NCBI GenBank assembly: GCA_947473125.1
Contig: CANJDH010000001.1
Span: 49,425-113,424, forward strand
Direction: 5' to 3'
DNA from: Burkholderiales bacterium
GTDB lineage: Bacteria > Pseudomonadota > Gammaproteobacteria > Burkholderiales > JAEUOS01
Length of the DNA stretch: 64,000 bases
Shown: piece by piece, positions 35,147-43,300 of the stretch
Position numbering within the stretch: the first letter of the stretch is position 1
Layout: every line of letters begins with the position of its first letter
Notes under the pieces: generated by a model
What the model saw: only the letters and a program-made list of their open reading frames with translations
Databases searched by the model: none
Told to the model about the DNA's origin: nothing
Made by a program: the position numbers and the translations under genes

Positions 35147-36907
35147 CTAAGAGCGATTGGCGTAGCGGTCAAGCTTATATTTTAGCGTATTCGTGGCTCC
35201 CACCGACGATGACTGATACATGATATTGATCATCCGGCCGATCTCCCGGCGCAGGCCAGCCGACTCCTCCTCAATGGCGACCCGCTCGAAGCCTGCCTCT
35301 GCCCGGATATCGAGCACGGTGCTGCGGCATTCGGACAACAACTGGTTGATCAATGGACGCGCCGACAGGCCGGAGGCGCGCCGGGCGCAGTCCCTAATTT
35401 GCAGGTAAAGCGGGTTGACGGCGCGGCGAATTCGGTTGACCAGACGCACTGGGAGCGGCGCATGGCGGTTCTCGGACACCACATAGCTTTCGGACAAGTC
35501 TATCATCGCCTTTTCGTACTCCAATACATACCACCTGTAGGCCGACCTGATGTGATCTTCGCTCCAACCGGATTTCAATGCGAATTCAACTTGTTCGAAA
35601 TAGCCGTCGCGGCTTTCACTCACGTAGTTCAGTTCCGGAGGATAGACCAGCAAATCCGGGGCGTAGGTAACCACTGGAATTCCGAGAAGGGTCAACTCCT
35701 TTCCCGCGCTCGACCACGCATTCAGGCAAACATCAGCTATCTCCGCTGCCTCATACAGTGATATCCCGTCAGCCGGCCAGTTGACCTTCACATTGACCGG
35801 TAAATCCGCCAATGCTAGCGCCAGCTTTTTTGAACTCTCGGAAGCCACTGCGTCGCGCTTGTTTGGAAGTTCGCGCGGATGCACCCTGACAATCAGGAAC
35901 AAGTCCGACCGCTTGGATACGAATGAGACGATGGCCTCGACCCACTCGACCAAGCTCGAAAAAATCGGGACGAAATCGCTAGGCCAAAGTCCGACAATCT
36001 GCGACGCATATATTTCGTCATAACTGCTCAATGCAGCCAGCAATACTTTTTGGTCGTCCTGGATGCCGAAATACTGGCGCAGGTCACCGCGAGCGTTACT
36101 AATCGGCGCCGAATAGGCCAGCGGGTTCTTGCCCCGAAACAGCTCCTGGAAATGGTCGGTAACATACCGCAGGGAATCGGCCGAGCAAGGAAGATCCTTC
36201 AACGTTCGCCAGTGCGCAATATTGTTTTTCTGAAAATTCATTGCGTGCCCTTTGGCAACTACGAGCCGCTGCAGGCGGTCGGACAGGTTGCCCGCTGCCG
36301 CCAGGTAGTAGTGCGGAATTCCCCGCGCCGCCGCCAATTCGCAGCACACGAGGTTGACCGAGTAGGCGGCGACGTAAACCATGACCCGATCGGGCTTTTC
36401 CGTCTCAATCGCGCGCTTGCACCCGATAAACGCGTACAGCACGTTTCGCAACTCCACCTGCAGCCGCGTCCACTCCGCGGCGGTGAATTCCAGACTGATC
36501 TTCTTCTGATTGATCAGGAAATGGCTCAAGGCGCATTTGCCAACCTCGATGCCTTCGATTACGAGATCGAATAGGTCAGTCGCGCTGGCCTTCGCGCAAA
36601 TCTCATCGACCCAATCGTGGTCCGCCTGGGTGAATTTCTGGCTAATATCGTACCCGGCAAAGCCGAACTCCTTCCGGATGAGACCCTTGTGCCGGTCGCA
36701 TAAATCGCAGATCCTTTCCTTTGCCGACGCTGCAGCATCGAGACCCACGCCGTAGGCACCCATCGATACGCACAGTTTCGAAAAAGTACGGCCACAGGTC
36801 AAGTAGACAATCTCATGCCCTGACTGCTTGAGCGACTCGACCACCAGTGCCTCGGGAAATGCATGTACCCAGATTGCAGAGAACGGTGCGAAAACAAGAA
36901 TTTTCAA
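35147..36907 (-). CDS. GT-B-like capsule/surface polysaccharide biosynthesis protein
   Basis: 586 residues. The start MKILVFAPFSAIWVHAFPEAL resembles a GT-B N-domain. The middle part LIVRVHPRELPNKRDA (about 345-360), ISLYEAAEIADVCLNAWSSAGKE (in two pieces, about 395-417) and LGIPVVTY resemble the donor domain of capsule-synthesis and CDP-glycerol-transferase-like proteins. The last 100 residues are helical and not recognised. A glycosyl- or polyol-phosphate transferase is the best guess. The sulfotransferase gene upstream overlaps by 4 bases. Confidence 0.6.
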   Translation of the reverse strand: MKILVFAPFSAIWVHAFPEALVVESLKQSGHEIVYLTCGRTFSKLCVSMGAYGVGLDAAASAKERICDLCDRHKGLIRKEFGFAGYDISQKFTQADHDWVDEICAKASATDLFDLVIEGIEVGKCALSHFLINQKKISLEFTAAEWTRLQVELRNVLYAFIGCKRAIETEKPDRVMVYVAAYSVNLVCCELAAARGIPHYYLAAAGNLSDRLQRLVVAKGHAMNFQKNNIAHWRTLKDLPCSADSLRYVTDHFQELFRGKNPLAYSAPISNARGDLRQYFGIQDDQKVLLAALSSYDEIYASQIVGLWPSDFVPIFSSLVEWVEAIVSFVSKRSDLFLIVRVHPRELPNKRDAVASESSKKLALALADLPVNVKVNWPADGISLYEAAEIADVCLNAWSSAGKELTLLGIPVVTYAPDLLVYPPELNYVSESRDGYFEQVEFALKSGWSEDHIRSAYRWYVLEYEKAMIDLSESYVVSENRHAPLPVRLVNRIRRAVNPLYLQIRDCARRASGLSARPLINQLLSECRSTVLDIRAEAGFERVAIEEESAGLRREIGRMINIMYQSSSVGATNTLKYKLDRYANRS

Positions 36908-38076
36908 GCCCGCCTCTCCCGCAGGTTCTTGCGAATCATCCGGAACACGGAATCAGACAGAAAGCACTCCCGCACCGCCGCATCCTGATAGTCTTCATTG
37001 GAACCCAGCATTTCGTAACGTAGGAGTTCGCCGCCGATATCAAGCGCGACGTGGCCGCTATCGCTGCGCCAACTTGCTTGATTCAAGCCCGTAGTCCTGA
37101 ACACACTTTCGATCGCTGGAGTTAGTCGGCCGAAATTCTTTGGACTCGATTGGTATGCGGTCATGGTCATTTCGGGAGCGCATATAAAATCGACAGTGTT
37201 CACGATCGTCGGGCTTAGCAAATCGCGCCACCTTTCGAGCGACTGTCCATAGATACCGCTGTTATCGCCGTAACTGCTGTTTCCGGTCCATCCTGCCGCC
37301 GAGACTTCAAGCATCTCCGGCCGGTACTTCAATCCCAAATGTTTGCATGCCTCCTCCGCGATTCGTGCGGGATCGCGCACCAATCGCTCGTAAGAAACGA
37401 ATTGAATCCGTCCGCGCAATCTTTCATCGGATTCGAACATCCGCCCGAGCGCTATGGCCTTGCGCCAGTGTCTGACATATGAAATGAAATGCGCCGCTTG
37501 ACTAGCGTCCTTTTCCCCCATGGCGAGCAAGGACGCAACGACCGCGCGAGGGTCGCGCTCAATGAGAAAAAACCGGGCGCCCGGGTACAGCCGCGACAGC
37601 AGCGGCAGAAAGTCTATGGCCCATACTTCCTTGGTTCCGCTCCAAAGCGTTCCATGCTTCGATTCGCCGACTATGCGCAGCACATCGTCAAGAAAGCCCT
37701 TATATGACTCGCCCGTTGCCTGGGTCAGCGAATCGGCCAGCGTAGGAGACTCGAGCGCCGCGCGTTCGACGATGCAGCCCCGAAGATTCTTCATCTCAAG
37801 CGCCGGTAGCAACGACTGGCCGTCCGATTCAAGAAGCAAATCAAGCAGCTCGGGAGCATGGGCTTGAAAATAATTGTCTTGGAATGCCGCATCAGGCAAA
37901 AACACCAGCTTGACTGATTCCGGGGCGTGCCGCTCAACGATTTCATTGCGCAATGACTTGAAGAAAGGCAGCAAGGGATCAAGCGCGCAGACGGCCGAAG
38001 GATGACGATCGATCATCCGGGCCAATAAATTGGTCCCGGACCGTGCGATGCCGAAAATAAAGAAATTGTTGGGCAT
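36904..38076 (-). CDS. PAPS-dependent sulfotransferase family protein
   Basis: 390 residues. The 5'-phosphosulfate loop is FIFGIARSGTNLLARMID (residues 6-23). The 3'-phosphate-binding strand and helix are FFLIERDPRAVVASLLAMG (about 173-191). These are the two defining PAPS sites of the Sulfotransfer_3-type family. It would transfer sulfate from PAPS to a sugar hydroxyl or amine in the cytoplasm. CysD and CysN/C, which make PAPS, lie 1.3 kb upstream in the same operon. It overlaps the next gene by 4 bases. The acceptor is unknown. Confidence 0.88.
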   Translation of the reverse strand: MPNNFFIFGIARSGTNLLARMIDRHPSAVCALDPLLPFFKSLRNEIVERHAPESVKLVFLPDAAFQDNYFQAHAPELLDLLLESDGQSLLPALEMKNLRGCIVERAALESPTLADSLTQATGESYKGFLDDVLRIVGESKHGTLWSGTKEVWAIDFLPLLSRLYPGARFFLIERDPRAVVASLLAMGEKDASQAAHFISYVRHWRKAIALGRMFESDERLRGRIQFVSYERLVRDPARIAEEACKHLGLKYRPEMLEVSAAGWTGNSSYGDNSGIYGQSLERWRDLLSPTIVNTVDFICAPEMTMTAYQSSPKNFGRLTPAIESVFRTTGLNQASWRSDSGHVALDIGGELLRYEMLGSNEDYQDAAVRECFLSDSVFRMIRKNLRERRA

Positions 38077-38101
38077 TGGCTAGTGGCAGTTCTTCCGCAA
38101 C

Positions 38102-39244
38102 TTAGTCCACTGGAACCGCTGCGATGATCAGGTCGTCGCATTGGCGACCGGCATCCAACGCCGCCTGAAGCGGATTGACCATGCTCGCAAGCGCGCTCAG
38201 GGTGGAGTCACCGTCAAGTTTCATGGATGCCTGGATCAATAATTCGTAAGCATCCATGCCGAAGTACCACGCCGCCACGGGTTTGAAACCCTCCTCCACC
38301 AATGCAGTGCAGAGGGACGAATCGGTAAAGCAATTGATGTGGCTGGTGGGGTCCATATGCCTCGCAACCACCGCTCCCTCCATAGCCTGAACAGCAGAGC
38401 CGACACAATTGAAGCGCGGTACTTCGACGATCAACATGCCCGCGTGTTCAAACAGCCGCTTTCTTGCTGCCGCCATGAAGCGCCTGGGCTCGGGTACATA
38501 CTCAAGCAGTCCCCAAAAAGTGATCAGGTCGGCGCCATTGCCGCCCACATCCAGGAAGTCGGCATCTATCAGGTCAATTTGAAATGCCTCCCGCGCAAAG
38601 TTCCGAGAAGAAGCACTTTTCTCATAGCCTATGGCCTCCAGTCCCTGCATCTGCGCCGCCTTGACGAAATGGCCACCACCCGCGCCGACGTCGATCAGAC
38701 TTGCCGGAGCCTTGGCAAACAGCCTGTTGTAGTGACGCATCGCCCAATCCAGCTTCGGCTTCGAGATTTGCTGTACCCGGAACTTTTGCGCCTCCAGATC
38801 CGCGTCCGTGTACTCCTCGCTGTGCCCGGCGGACTCTGTAAAGAGTTCGCTCAATGCCGCTTGGGAAGGTTGATCGCGGACAAATGCATGCCCGCACCCT
38901 AGACATTGAACATATACGCCGGCGAACACGCGCATGGCCGCACTCGCATCCCCAGAGGGCCGGCCGCAGCAGGGGCAGGCCTCGACCAACCTCTGGGGTG
39001 CGTCGGGCGAGTACACACGGTCCGAGACCGACCTTAGGAATGTCGAATAGCGGCGCACCTCGTCTGTGGAGGCGCCCTTCAGGGACAGTACGTCCAGCTT
39101 CTTCCCCGAGGTGACGTCCACCGGGTACCGTTGGCCGCGGTACTCCCAAGACTCAATCAGCCTGTCGCGCGGCACCCCATCCAGAGGCGCATGCTTCATC
39201 CAGGTCGAGGAGAAATCGGTCGTCTGGTCAACTTCCTTGTTCAT
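38102..39244 (-). CDS. Zinc-ribbon class I methyltransferase
   Basis: 380 residues. Two cysteine pairs, CPCCG (about 92) and CLGC (about 114), form a probable zinc ribbon. The SAM-binding motif is LIDVGAGGGHFVKAA (about 180-194), with AIGYEKSASSRNFA and LITFWGLLEYVPEPRRF after it. The 80-residue N-terminal segment before the ribbon includes YRGQRYPVD and is not recognised. The start is ATG at 39244. It lies between the sulfotransferase and the PAPS genes. Second of three Zn-ribbon methyltransferases in the operon. Confidence 0.85.
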   Translation of the reverse strand: MNKEVDQTTDFSSTWMKHAPLDGVPRDRLIESWEYRGQRYPVDVTSGKKLDVLSLKGASTDEVRRYSTFLRSVSDRVYSPDAPQRLVEACPCCGRPSGDASAAMRVFAGVYVQCLGCGHAFVRDQPSQAALSELFTESAGHSEEYTDADLEAQKFRVQQISKPKLDWAMRHYNRLFAKAPASLIDVGAGGGHFVKAAQMQGLEAIGYEKSASSRNFAREAFQIDLIDADFLDVGGNGADLITFWGLLEYVPEPRRFMAAARKRLFEHAGMLIVEVPRFNCVGSAVQAMEGAVVARHMDPTSHINCFTDSSLCTALVEEGFKPVAAWYFGMDAYELLIQASMKLDGDSTLSALASMVNPLQAALDAGRQCDDLIIAAVPVD

Positions 39245-39351
39245 GCCTGATCCGTCCAACTGGTAGATTGTGATTGTGCGCCGACTGACCGTGCTTTATC
39301 GCTTGACAGTAGCACGTGTATGTCGCGCCGCACCATGTTGCGTCGAAGAGC

Positions 39352-41178
39352 CTATAGGCTCAGTCCACGCACAATCTTCTCAACACACGCGTCTGGGTGG
39401 TCGTGCAGCGTGTCTAGTTCGAGTTCCGACGCTTCCGGCGCCTCATAGGCGCTGTCGATGCCGGTGAAATTCTTCAGCTCTCCGCGCCACGCCTTGGCAT
39501 ACAGGTGCTTGGGGTCGCGGCGCTCGCATTCTTCCAGCGGGGCATTGACATAGATTTCCTGGAACTCGCCGGCCTCGAACAGGGAGCGTGCGAACGCCCG
39601 CTCGGCGCGGTAAGGCGAAATGAAGGACACGATCACGATCAGGCCGGCGTCGACCATCAACCTGGCCACCTCGGCGACGCGGCGGATGTTCTCCACCCGG
39701 TCGGCTTCGGTGAATCCGAGGTCGCGGTTCAGGCCATGGCGCACGTTGTCGCCGTCGAGCATGCAGGTGTGACGGCCGGCGGCGTGCAGGCGCTTTTCCA
39801 GCAGGTTGGCGATGGTCGATTTGCCGGACCCCGACAGCCCGGTGAGCCAGAGGCATCTCGGCCGCTGCAGCTTGAGCGCGGCGCGCGCACCCTTGTCCAC
39901 CGACATAGCCTGCCAGTGCAGGTTGGCGGCCCGGCGCAGTGGAAAGTCGATCATGCCAGCGCCGGCCGTCTCGTTGGTCAGCCGGTCGATCAGGATGAAG
40001 GCGCCCAGACGTTTGCCTTGCTCGTAGATTTCGTAGGGCACCGGACGATCGGTACTGACGTTGATCACGCCAATCTCGTTCAAGGCCAAGCTGGTCGCGG
40101 CCAGGTGCGCGCCGCTGTTGACGTCCATCCGGAACTTGATCCGGCTGACCACCGCGCCGACCTGGCTGGAGTGTATTTTCAGAAAATAGGGGCGGCCGGC
40201 GACGAGCGGATGCTCAGACATCCATAGCAGGCGCGCTTCGAACTGGTCGGTCACCGGTACCGGGGCGGCGGCCGCCGCGATCACGTCGCCCCTGCCGACA
40301 TCGACTTCATCGGCCAAGGTCAGGGTGATGGAGTCGCCTTGGCCGGCTGCGCCGACCTCGGCTCCGGCGCCTATTACGGTCTTGACTGTCGATTCGATAC
40401 CGCTCGGAAGGACGACCACGCGGTCTCCCGGTTTGACACCGCCGCTCGCCACCCTGCCGCAGAAGCCACGAAAATCCAGGTGGGGTCGATTAACCCATTG
40501 CACTGGCATGCGAAACGGCGCTTCGGCTCGGGTGCCTGCAGTCTCGACGCCTTCAAGGTAGGTCAGCAAAGGTGGCCCCGGGTACCAAGGGGTATGCGCG
40601 CTGGCAGCAGTGACGTTGTCTCCGGTCAGCGCCGAGAGCGGGATAGCCTGCACCGCCGTGAATTGCAGCTCCGCTGCGAACGCCCGGTAATCGGCGACGA
40701 TCTTGTCGAACACCTGGGGGTCCCACCCCATCAGATCCATTTTATTGACCGCCAGCACCACATGCTTCACCCCGAGCATGGCGACGATCCGGCTGTGCCG
40801 ACATGTCTGGATCAGCACACCCTTGCGCGCATCGATCAACAACACGGCCAACTGGGCTGTCGAAGCACCGGTGGCCATGTTTCGGGTGTACTGTTCATGC
40901 CCCGGGGTATCGGCAACAATGAAGCGGCGCGCCGGCGTGCCAAAAAAGCGATATGCGACGTCGATGGTGATGCCCTGCTCCCGTTCTGCGTGCAAGCCGT
41001 CGACCAGCAGGGCGAGGTCTAGTTCGTCGCCCTGGGTACCGAAGCGCGACGAATCCTTTTGTAGCGCACTCATCTGATCGTCGAATACCTGATGAGATTC
41101 GTAGAGCAGGCGGCCAACCAGAGTCGACTTGCCGTCATCGACACTGCCGCAGGTGATGAAACGCAATAGGCTAAGCAT
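39352..41178 (-). CDS. cysNC: Bifunctional sulfate adenylyltransferase subunit 1 / APS kinase
   Basis: 608 residues, NodQ-like fusion. The N-terminal GTPase (CysN) has GSVDDGKSTL (about 11-20), ADTPGHEQYTRN (about 88) and NKMDL. The C-terminal APS kinase (CysC, about 415-608) has GLSGSGKST and the catalytic serine loop SFISPYRAER. It couples GTP hydrolysis to APS formation with CysD and then phosphorylates APS to PAPS. The ATG overlaps the cysD stop by one base (TAATG). With no cysH, cysI or cysJ nearby and a sulfotransferase in the operon, sulfation and not assimilation is the likely purpose. Confidence 0.97.
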   Translation of the reverse strand: MLSLLRFITCGSVDDGKSTLVGRLLYESHQVFDDQMSALQKDSSRFGTQGDELDLALLVDGLHAEREQGITIDVAYRFFGTPARRFIVADTPGHEQYTRNMATGASTAQLAVLLIDARKGVLIQTCRHSRIVAMLGVKHVVLAVNKMDLMGWDPQVFDKIVADYRAFAAELQFTAVQAIPLSALTGDNVTAASAHTPWYPGPPLLTYLEGVETAGTRAEAPFRMPVQWVNRPHLDFRGFCGRVASGGVKPGDRVVVLPSGIESTVKTVIGAGAEVGAAGQGDSITLTLADEVDVGRGDVIAAAAAPVPVTDQFEARLLWMSEHPLVAGRPYFLKIHSSQVGAVVSRIKFRMDVNSGAHLAATSLALNEIGVINVSTDRPVPYEIYEQGKRLGAFILIDRLTNETAGAGMIDFPLRRAANLHWQAMSVDKGARAALKLQRPRCLWLTGLSGSGKSTIANLLEKRLHAAGRHTCMLDGDNVRHGLNRDLGFTEADRVENIRRVAEVARLMVDAGLIVIVSFISPYRAERAFARSLFEAGEFQEIYVNAPLEECERRDPKHLYAKAWRGELKNFTGIDSAYEAPEASELELDTLHDHPDACVEKIVRGLSL

Positions 41179-42065
41179 TAGAAATAGCCCTCCTGCTTCT
41201 TGCGCTCCATCGAGGCCGCGCCGTCGTGGTCGATCAGGCGCCCCTGCCGTTCGGAAGTGCGTGCATAAAGCGTTTCACGAACAATTTCCGCCAAGGTCGT
41301 CGCCTGGCTTTCGATTGCCGCGGTCAATGGGTAGCAACCGAGGGTGCGAAAACGCACCATGCGCATCTGCGGCACTTCGCCGGGCTCCAGCGGCATGCGC
41401 TCATCATCAACCATCAGCCATTGCCCCCCGCGCGGCACCACCGGGCGCAACTTGGCGAAATACAGCGGCACGATGGGAATGTGCTCCTGTTCGATGTATT
41501 GCCAGATGTCTGCCTCGGTCCAGTTCGAAAGCGGGAACACCCGGATCGACTCGCCTGGATTGATGCGCGTGTTGTACAGGTTCCACAGTTCCGGGCGCTG
41601 TGCCTTCGGGTCCCAGCGGTGCCCGGGCGCCCGGAAGGAGAACACGCGCTCTTTCGCCCGTGACTTCTCCTCGTCGCGGCGCGCGCCGCCAAAGGCAAGA
41701 TCAAATCCGTGGGCATCCAGCGCCTGCTTGAGGGCTACCGTCTTCATCAGGTCGGTATGGCGCTCGGAGCCATGTGTGAACGGATTGATCCCCTGGGCCA
41801 GCGCCTCGCGGTTGGTATGCACGATCAGGCGGACGCCGGTTTCGCGCTCGATACAATCACGAAACTCAATCATTTCCCGGAACTTCCAGGTAGTGTCAAT
41901 GTGCATCAGCGGGAAAGGGAGCGGCGCCGGCCAGAACGCCTTTTGCGCCAGCCTCAGCATCACGGAGGAATCCTTGCCGATCGAGTACAGCATCACCGGC
42001 CGCGCTGCCGTGGCCATCGCTTCGCGGATGATTTCGATTGCGTCCGATTCGAGTTCGTTGAGCAT
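41178..42065 (-). CDS. cysD: Sulfate adenylyltransferase subunit 2
   Basis: 295-residue PAPS-reductase-like ATP-pyrophosphatase. The PP-loop [13 protein letters not shown] is at about 28-40. [21 protein letters not shown] (about 126-145) and [17 protein letters not shown] are CysD hallmarks, and the C-terminus KKQEGYF is conserved. It forms ATP sulfurylase with CysN and makes APS from sulfate and ATP. It is the first gene of the PAPS pair. The methyltransferase gene ahead of it ends in the same short spacer (start 42065, upstream stop 42069). Confidence 0.97.
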   Translation of the reverse strand: MLNELESDAIEIIREAMATAARPVMLYSIGKDSSVMLRLAQKAFWPAPLPFPLMHIDTTWKFREMIEFRDCIERETGVRLIVHTNREALAQGINPFTHGSERHTDLMKTVALKQALDAHGFDLAFGGARRDEEKSRAKERVFSFRAPGHRWDPKAQRPELWNLYNTRINPGESIRVFPLSNWTEADIWQYIEQEHIPIVPLYFAKLRPVVPRGGQWLMVDDERMPLEPGEVPQMRMVRFRTLGCYPLTAAIESQATTLAEIVRETLYARTSERQGRLIDHDGAASMERKKQEGYF

Positions 42066-42068
42066 TAT

Positions 42069-42911
42069 TCAGGAAATTGAAGGGGGGCGCGTCAAAAAAG
42101 CACGCAGGGTGAACTTGGCGCTGGGTTCGCGCAGGCGCTCCAGCGCATGCACCTCGAACCCGGAATTTTGGGCGCATATCTTAAATGACGTGAGGCTGAA
42201 AACGTGATGGTGATCGATGAAAAATTCCTCCCGGCCCGAGCCCTCGGCCATCGCCGCCTCACCATCGGGAACTTCGACATACACCAGAGCGCCATCATTC
42301 AGGTTGCCCGCAGCCCGCGCCAGCATGGCAACCGGGTCCAGCACGTGCTCGATCACCTTGTTCAGGGTAATCAGGTCAAACCGCCCCAAGCCGTCGGCCT
42401 GCATGAAATCGGCGCACACGGCCTGCACCCCCGCTTCGGTCTTCGCATGTTCAACGGCGCGCGGATCGGGGTCCAGCGCGGTACAGGGCCACCCCGTAAG
42501 CTCGTGCAGCCGATATAGAAAAACGCAGAGTCCTGAGCCGATGTCCAGCACCTTTGGCGCAAAGCCCACGCCACGCCCCTTGAAATAAGCGGAGACGAAT
42601 TCCGTCACCCGTTCGACTCTTCCGACGTTGTCCGAACGCACAGTGGCCAGGGCGTTGATGCGCGCAAATGCGGCGCGCAAACCATCGCTACCGTAGGTGC
42701 TGTTCACATAGTGCCCGCCATACAGTTCCTTCATGTCGATGTCGTGCACCGAGAGGAAATGGCCGCAGTTCCGGCAGCGCAGGATTTCACGCCGGTACGG
42801 CCCCGGACCGAAATCGAATTTGACCTCGCCTGCCGGCGCTTCGAGGTAGGTGAATATGGTATCGAAGGCGCTGGCGCCGCAAATGCAGCGTATGTCCCGC
42901 GTGCCGCTCAA
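42069..42911 (-). CDS. Zinc-ribbon class I methyltransferase
   Basis: 280 residues. Cysteines CICG (about 9-12) and CRNC (about 46-49) suggest a zinc ribbon. VLDIGSGLCVFLYRL (about 119-133) is motif I, with CTALDPDPRAVEHA and LITLNKVIEHVLDP after it. The start is a TTG at 42911 that overlaps the upstream stop by 4 bases (TTGA). It follows the amidotransferase and small unknown gene and precedes cysD. Third methyltransferase of this layout in the operon; the substrate may be the amidated or sulfated sugar. Confidence 0.83.
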   Translation of the reverse strand: MSGTRDIRCICGASAFDTIFTYLEAPAGEVKFDFGPGPYRREILRCRNCGHFLSVHDIDMKELYGGHYVNSTYGSDGLRAAFARINALATVRSDNVGRVERVTEFVSAYFKGRGVGFAPKVLDIGSGLCVFLYRLHELTGWPCTALDPDPRAVEHAKTEAGVQAVCADFMQADGLGRFDLITLNKVIEHVLDPVAMLARAAGNLNDGALVYVEVPDGEAAMAEGSGREEFFIDHHHVFSLTSFKICAQNSGFEVHALERLREPSAKFTLRAFLTRPPSIS

Positions 42912-43300
42912 GGCTGCGCACCCGCTTTTTTGAGCGCCGACTCGAGGTGCTCCAGGTTTTTAGTGGAATCCATCCTGGCGATGATTTCCAGTTCCTCCAG
43001 GCGCATGTACTCGTCGAATTCGGCTTGCTTGCCATCTTCCATCAGCAACACAAAATAACGGCCAATCTTGTTCTTCACCAGTACCGCGTGCAGGCCAAAC
43101 TGCACCAGCCGGCCATTGAGCGAGGGCGTGGCGTAAAAGCCCCAGTTCTTGCGTGCCAGGTCATATTCCGCGCCTTGCTCGGTGGTGAAGGTCAGCTGTT
43201 CATCGGCTTGCAGGCGCACGCTGCCACAATCCTGCATACGCACCACCGCGCCGCGGCCGACTTCATAGACCCGGGGGGGGTTCTTCGGTTCTATCTTCAT
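42908..43300 (-). CDS. Small conserved-looking protein coupled to amidotransferase
   Basis: 130 residues, not recognised. It has a beta-rich body (VYEVGRGAVVRMQDCGSVRL, then EQLTFTTEQGAEYDLARKNW and LVQFGLHAVLVKN at about 10-90), which may be a small beta-barrel or cupin-like fold without clear metal residues. An acidic helix follows (about 90-115). No signal peptide or membrane helix. ATG 43300 overlaps the amidotransferase stop by 4 bases and its own stop overlaps the next gene by 4. It may be an accessory subunit of the amidation or methylation step. Confidence 0.7.
   Translation of the reverse strand: MKIEPKNPPRVYEVGRGAVVRMQDCGSVRLQADEQLTFTTEQGAEYDLARKNWGFYATPSLNGRLVQFGLHAVLVKNKIGRYFVLLMEDGKQAEFDEYMRLEELEIIARMDSTKNLEHLESALKKAGAQP

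Noticed and set aside
39303..39308. TTGACA on the plus strand
   Set aside because: No -10 box at suitable distance and no plus-strand gene downstream.
39349..39360. 12-base perfect palindrome AGCCTATAGGCT
   Set aside because: It spans the cysNC stop codon, has no loop for a terminator and no partner copies noticed; probably chance.
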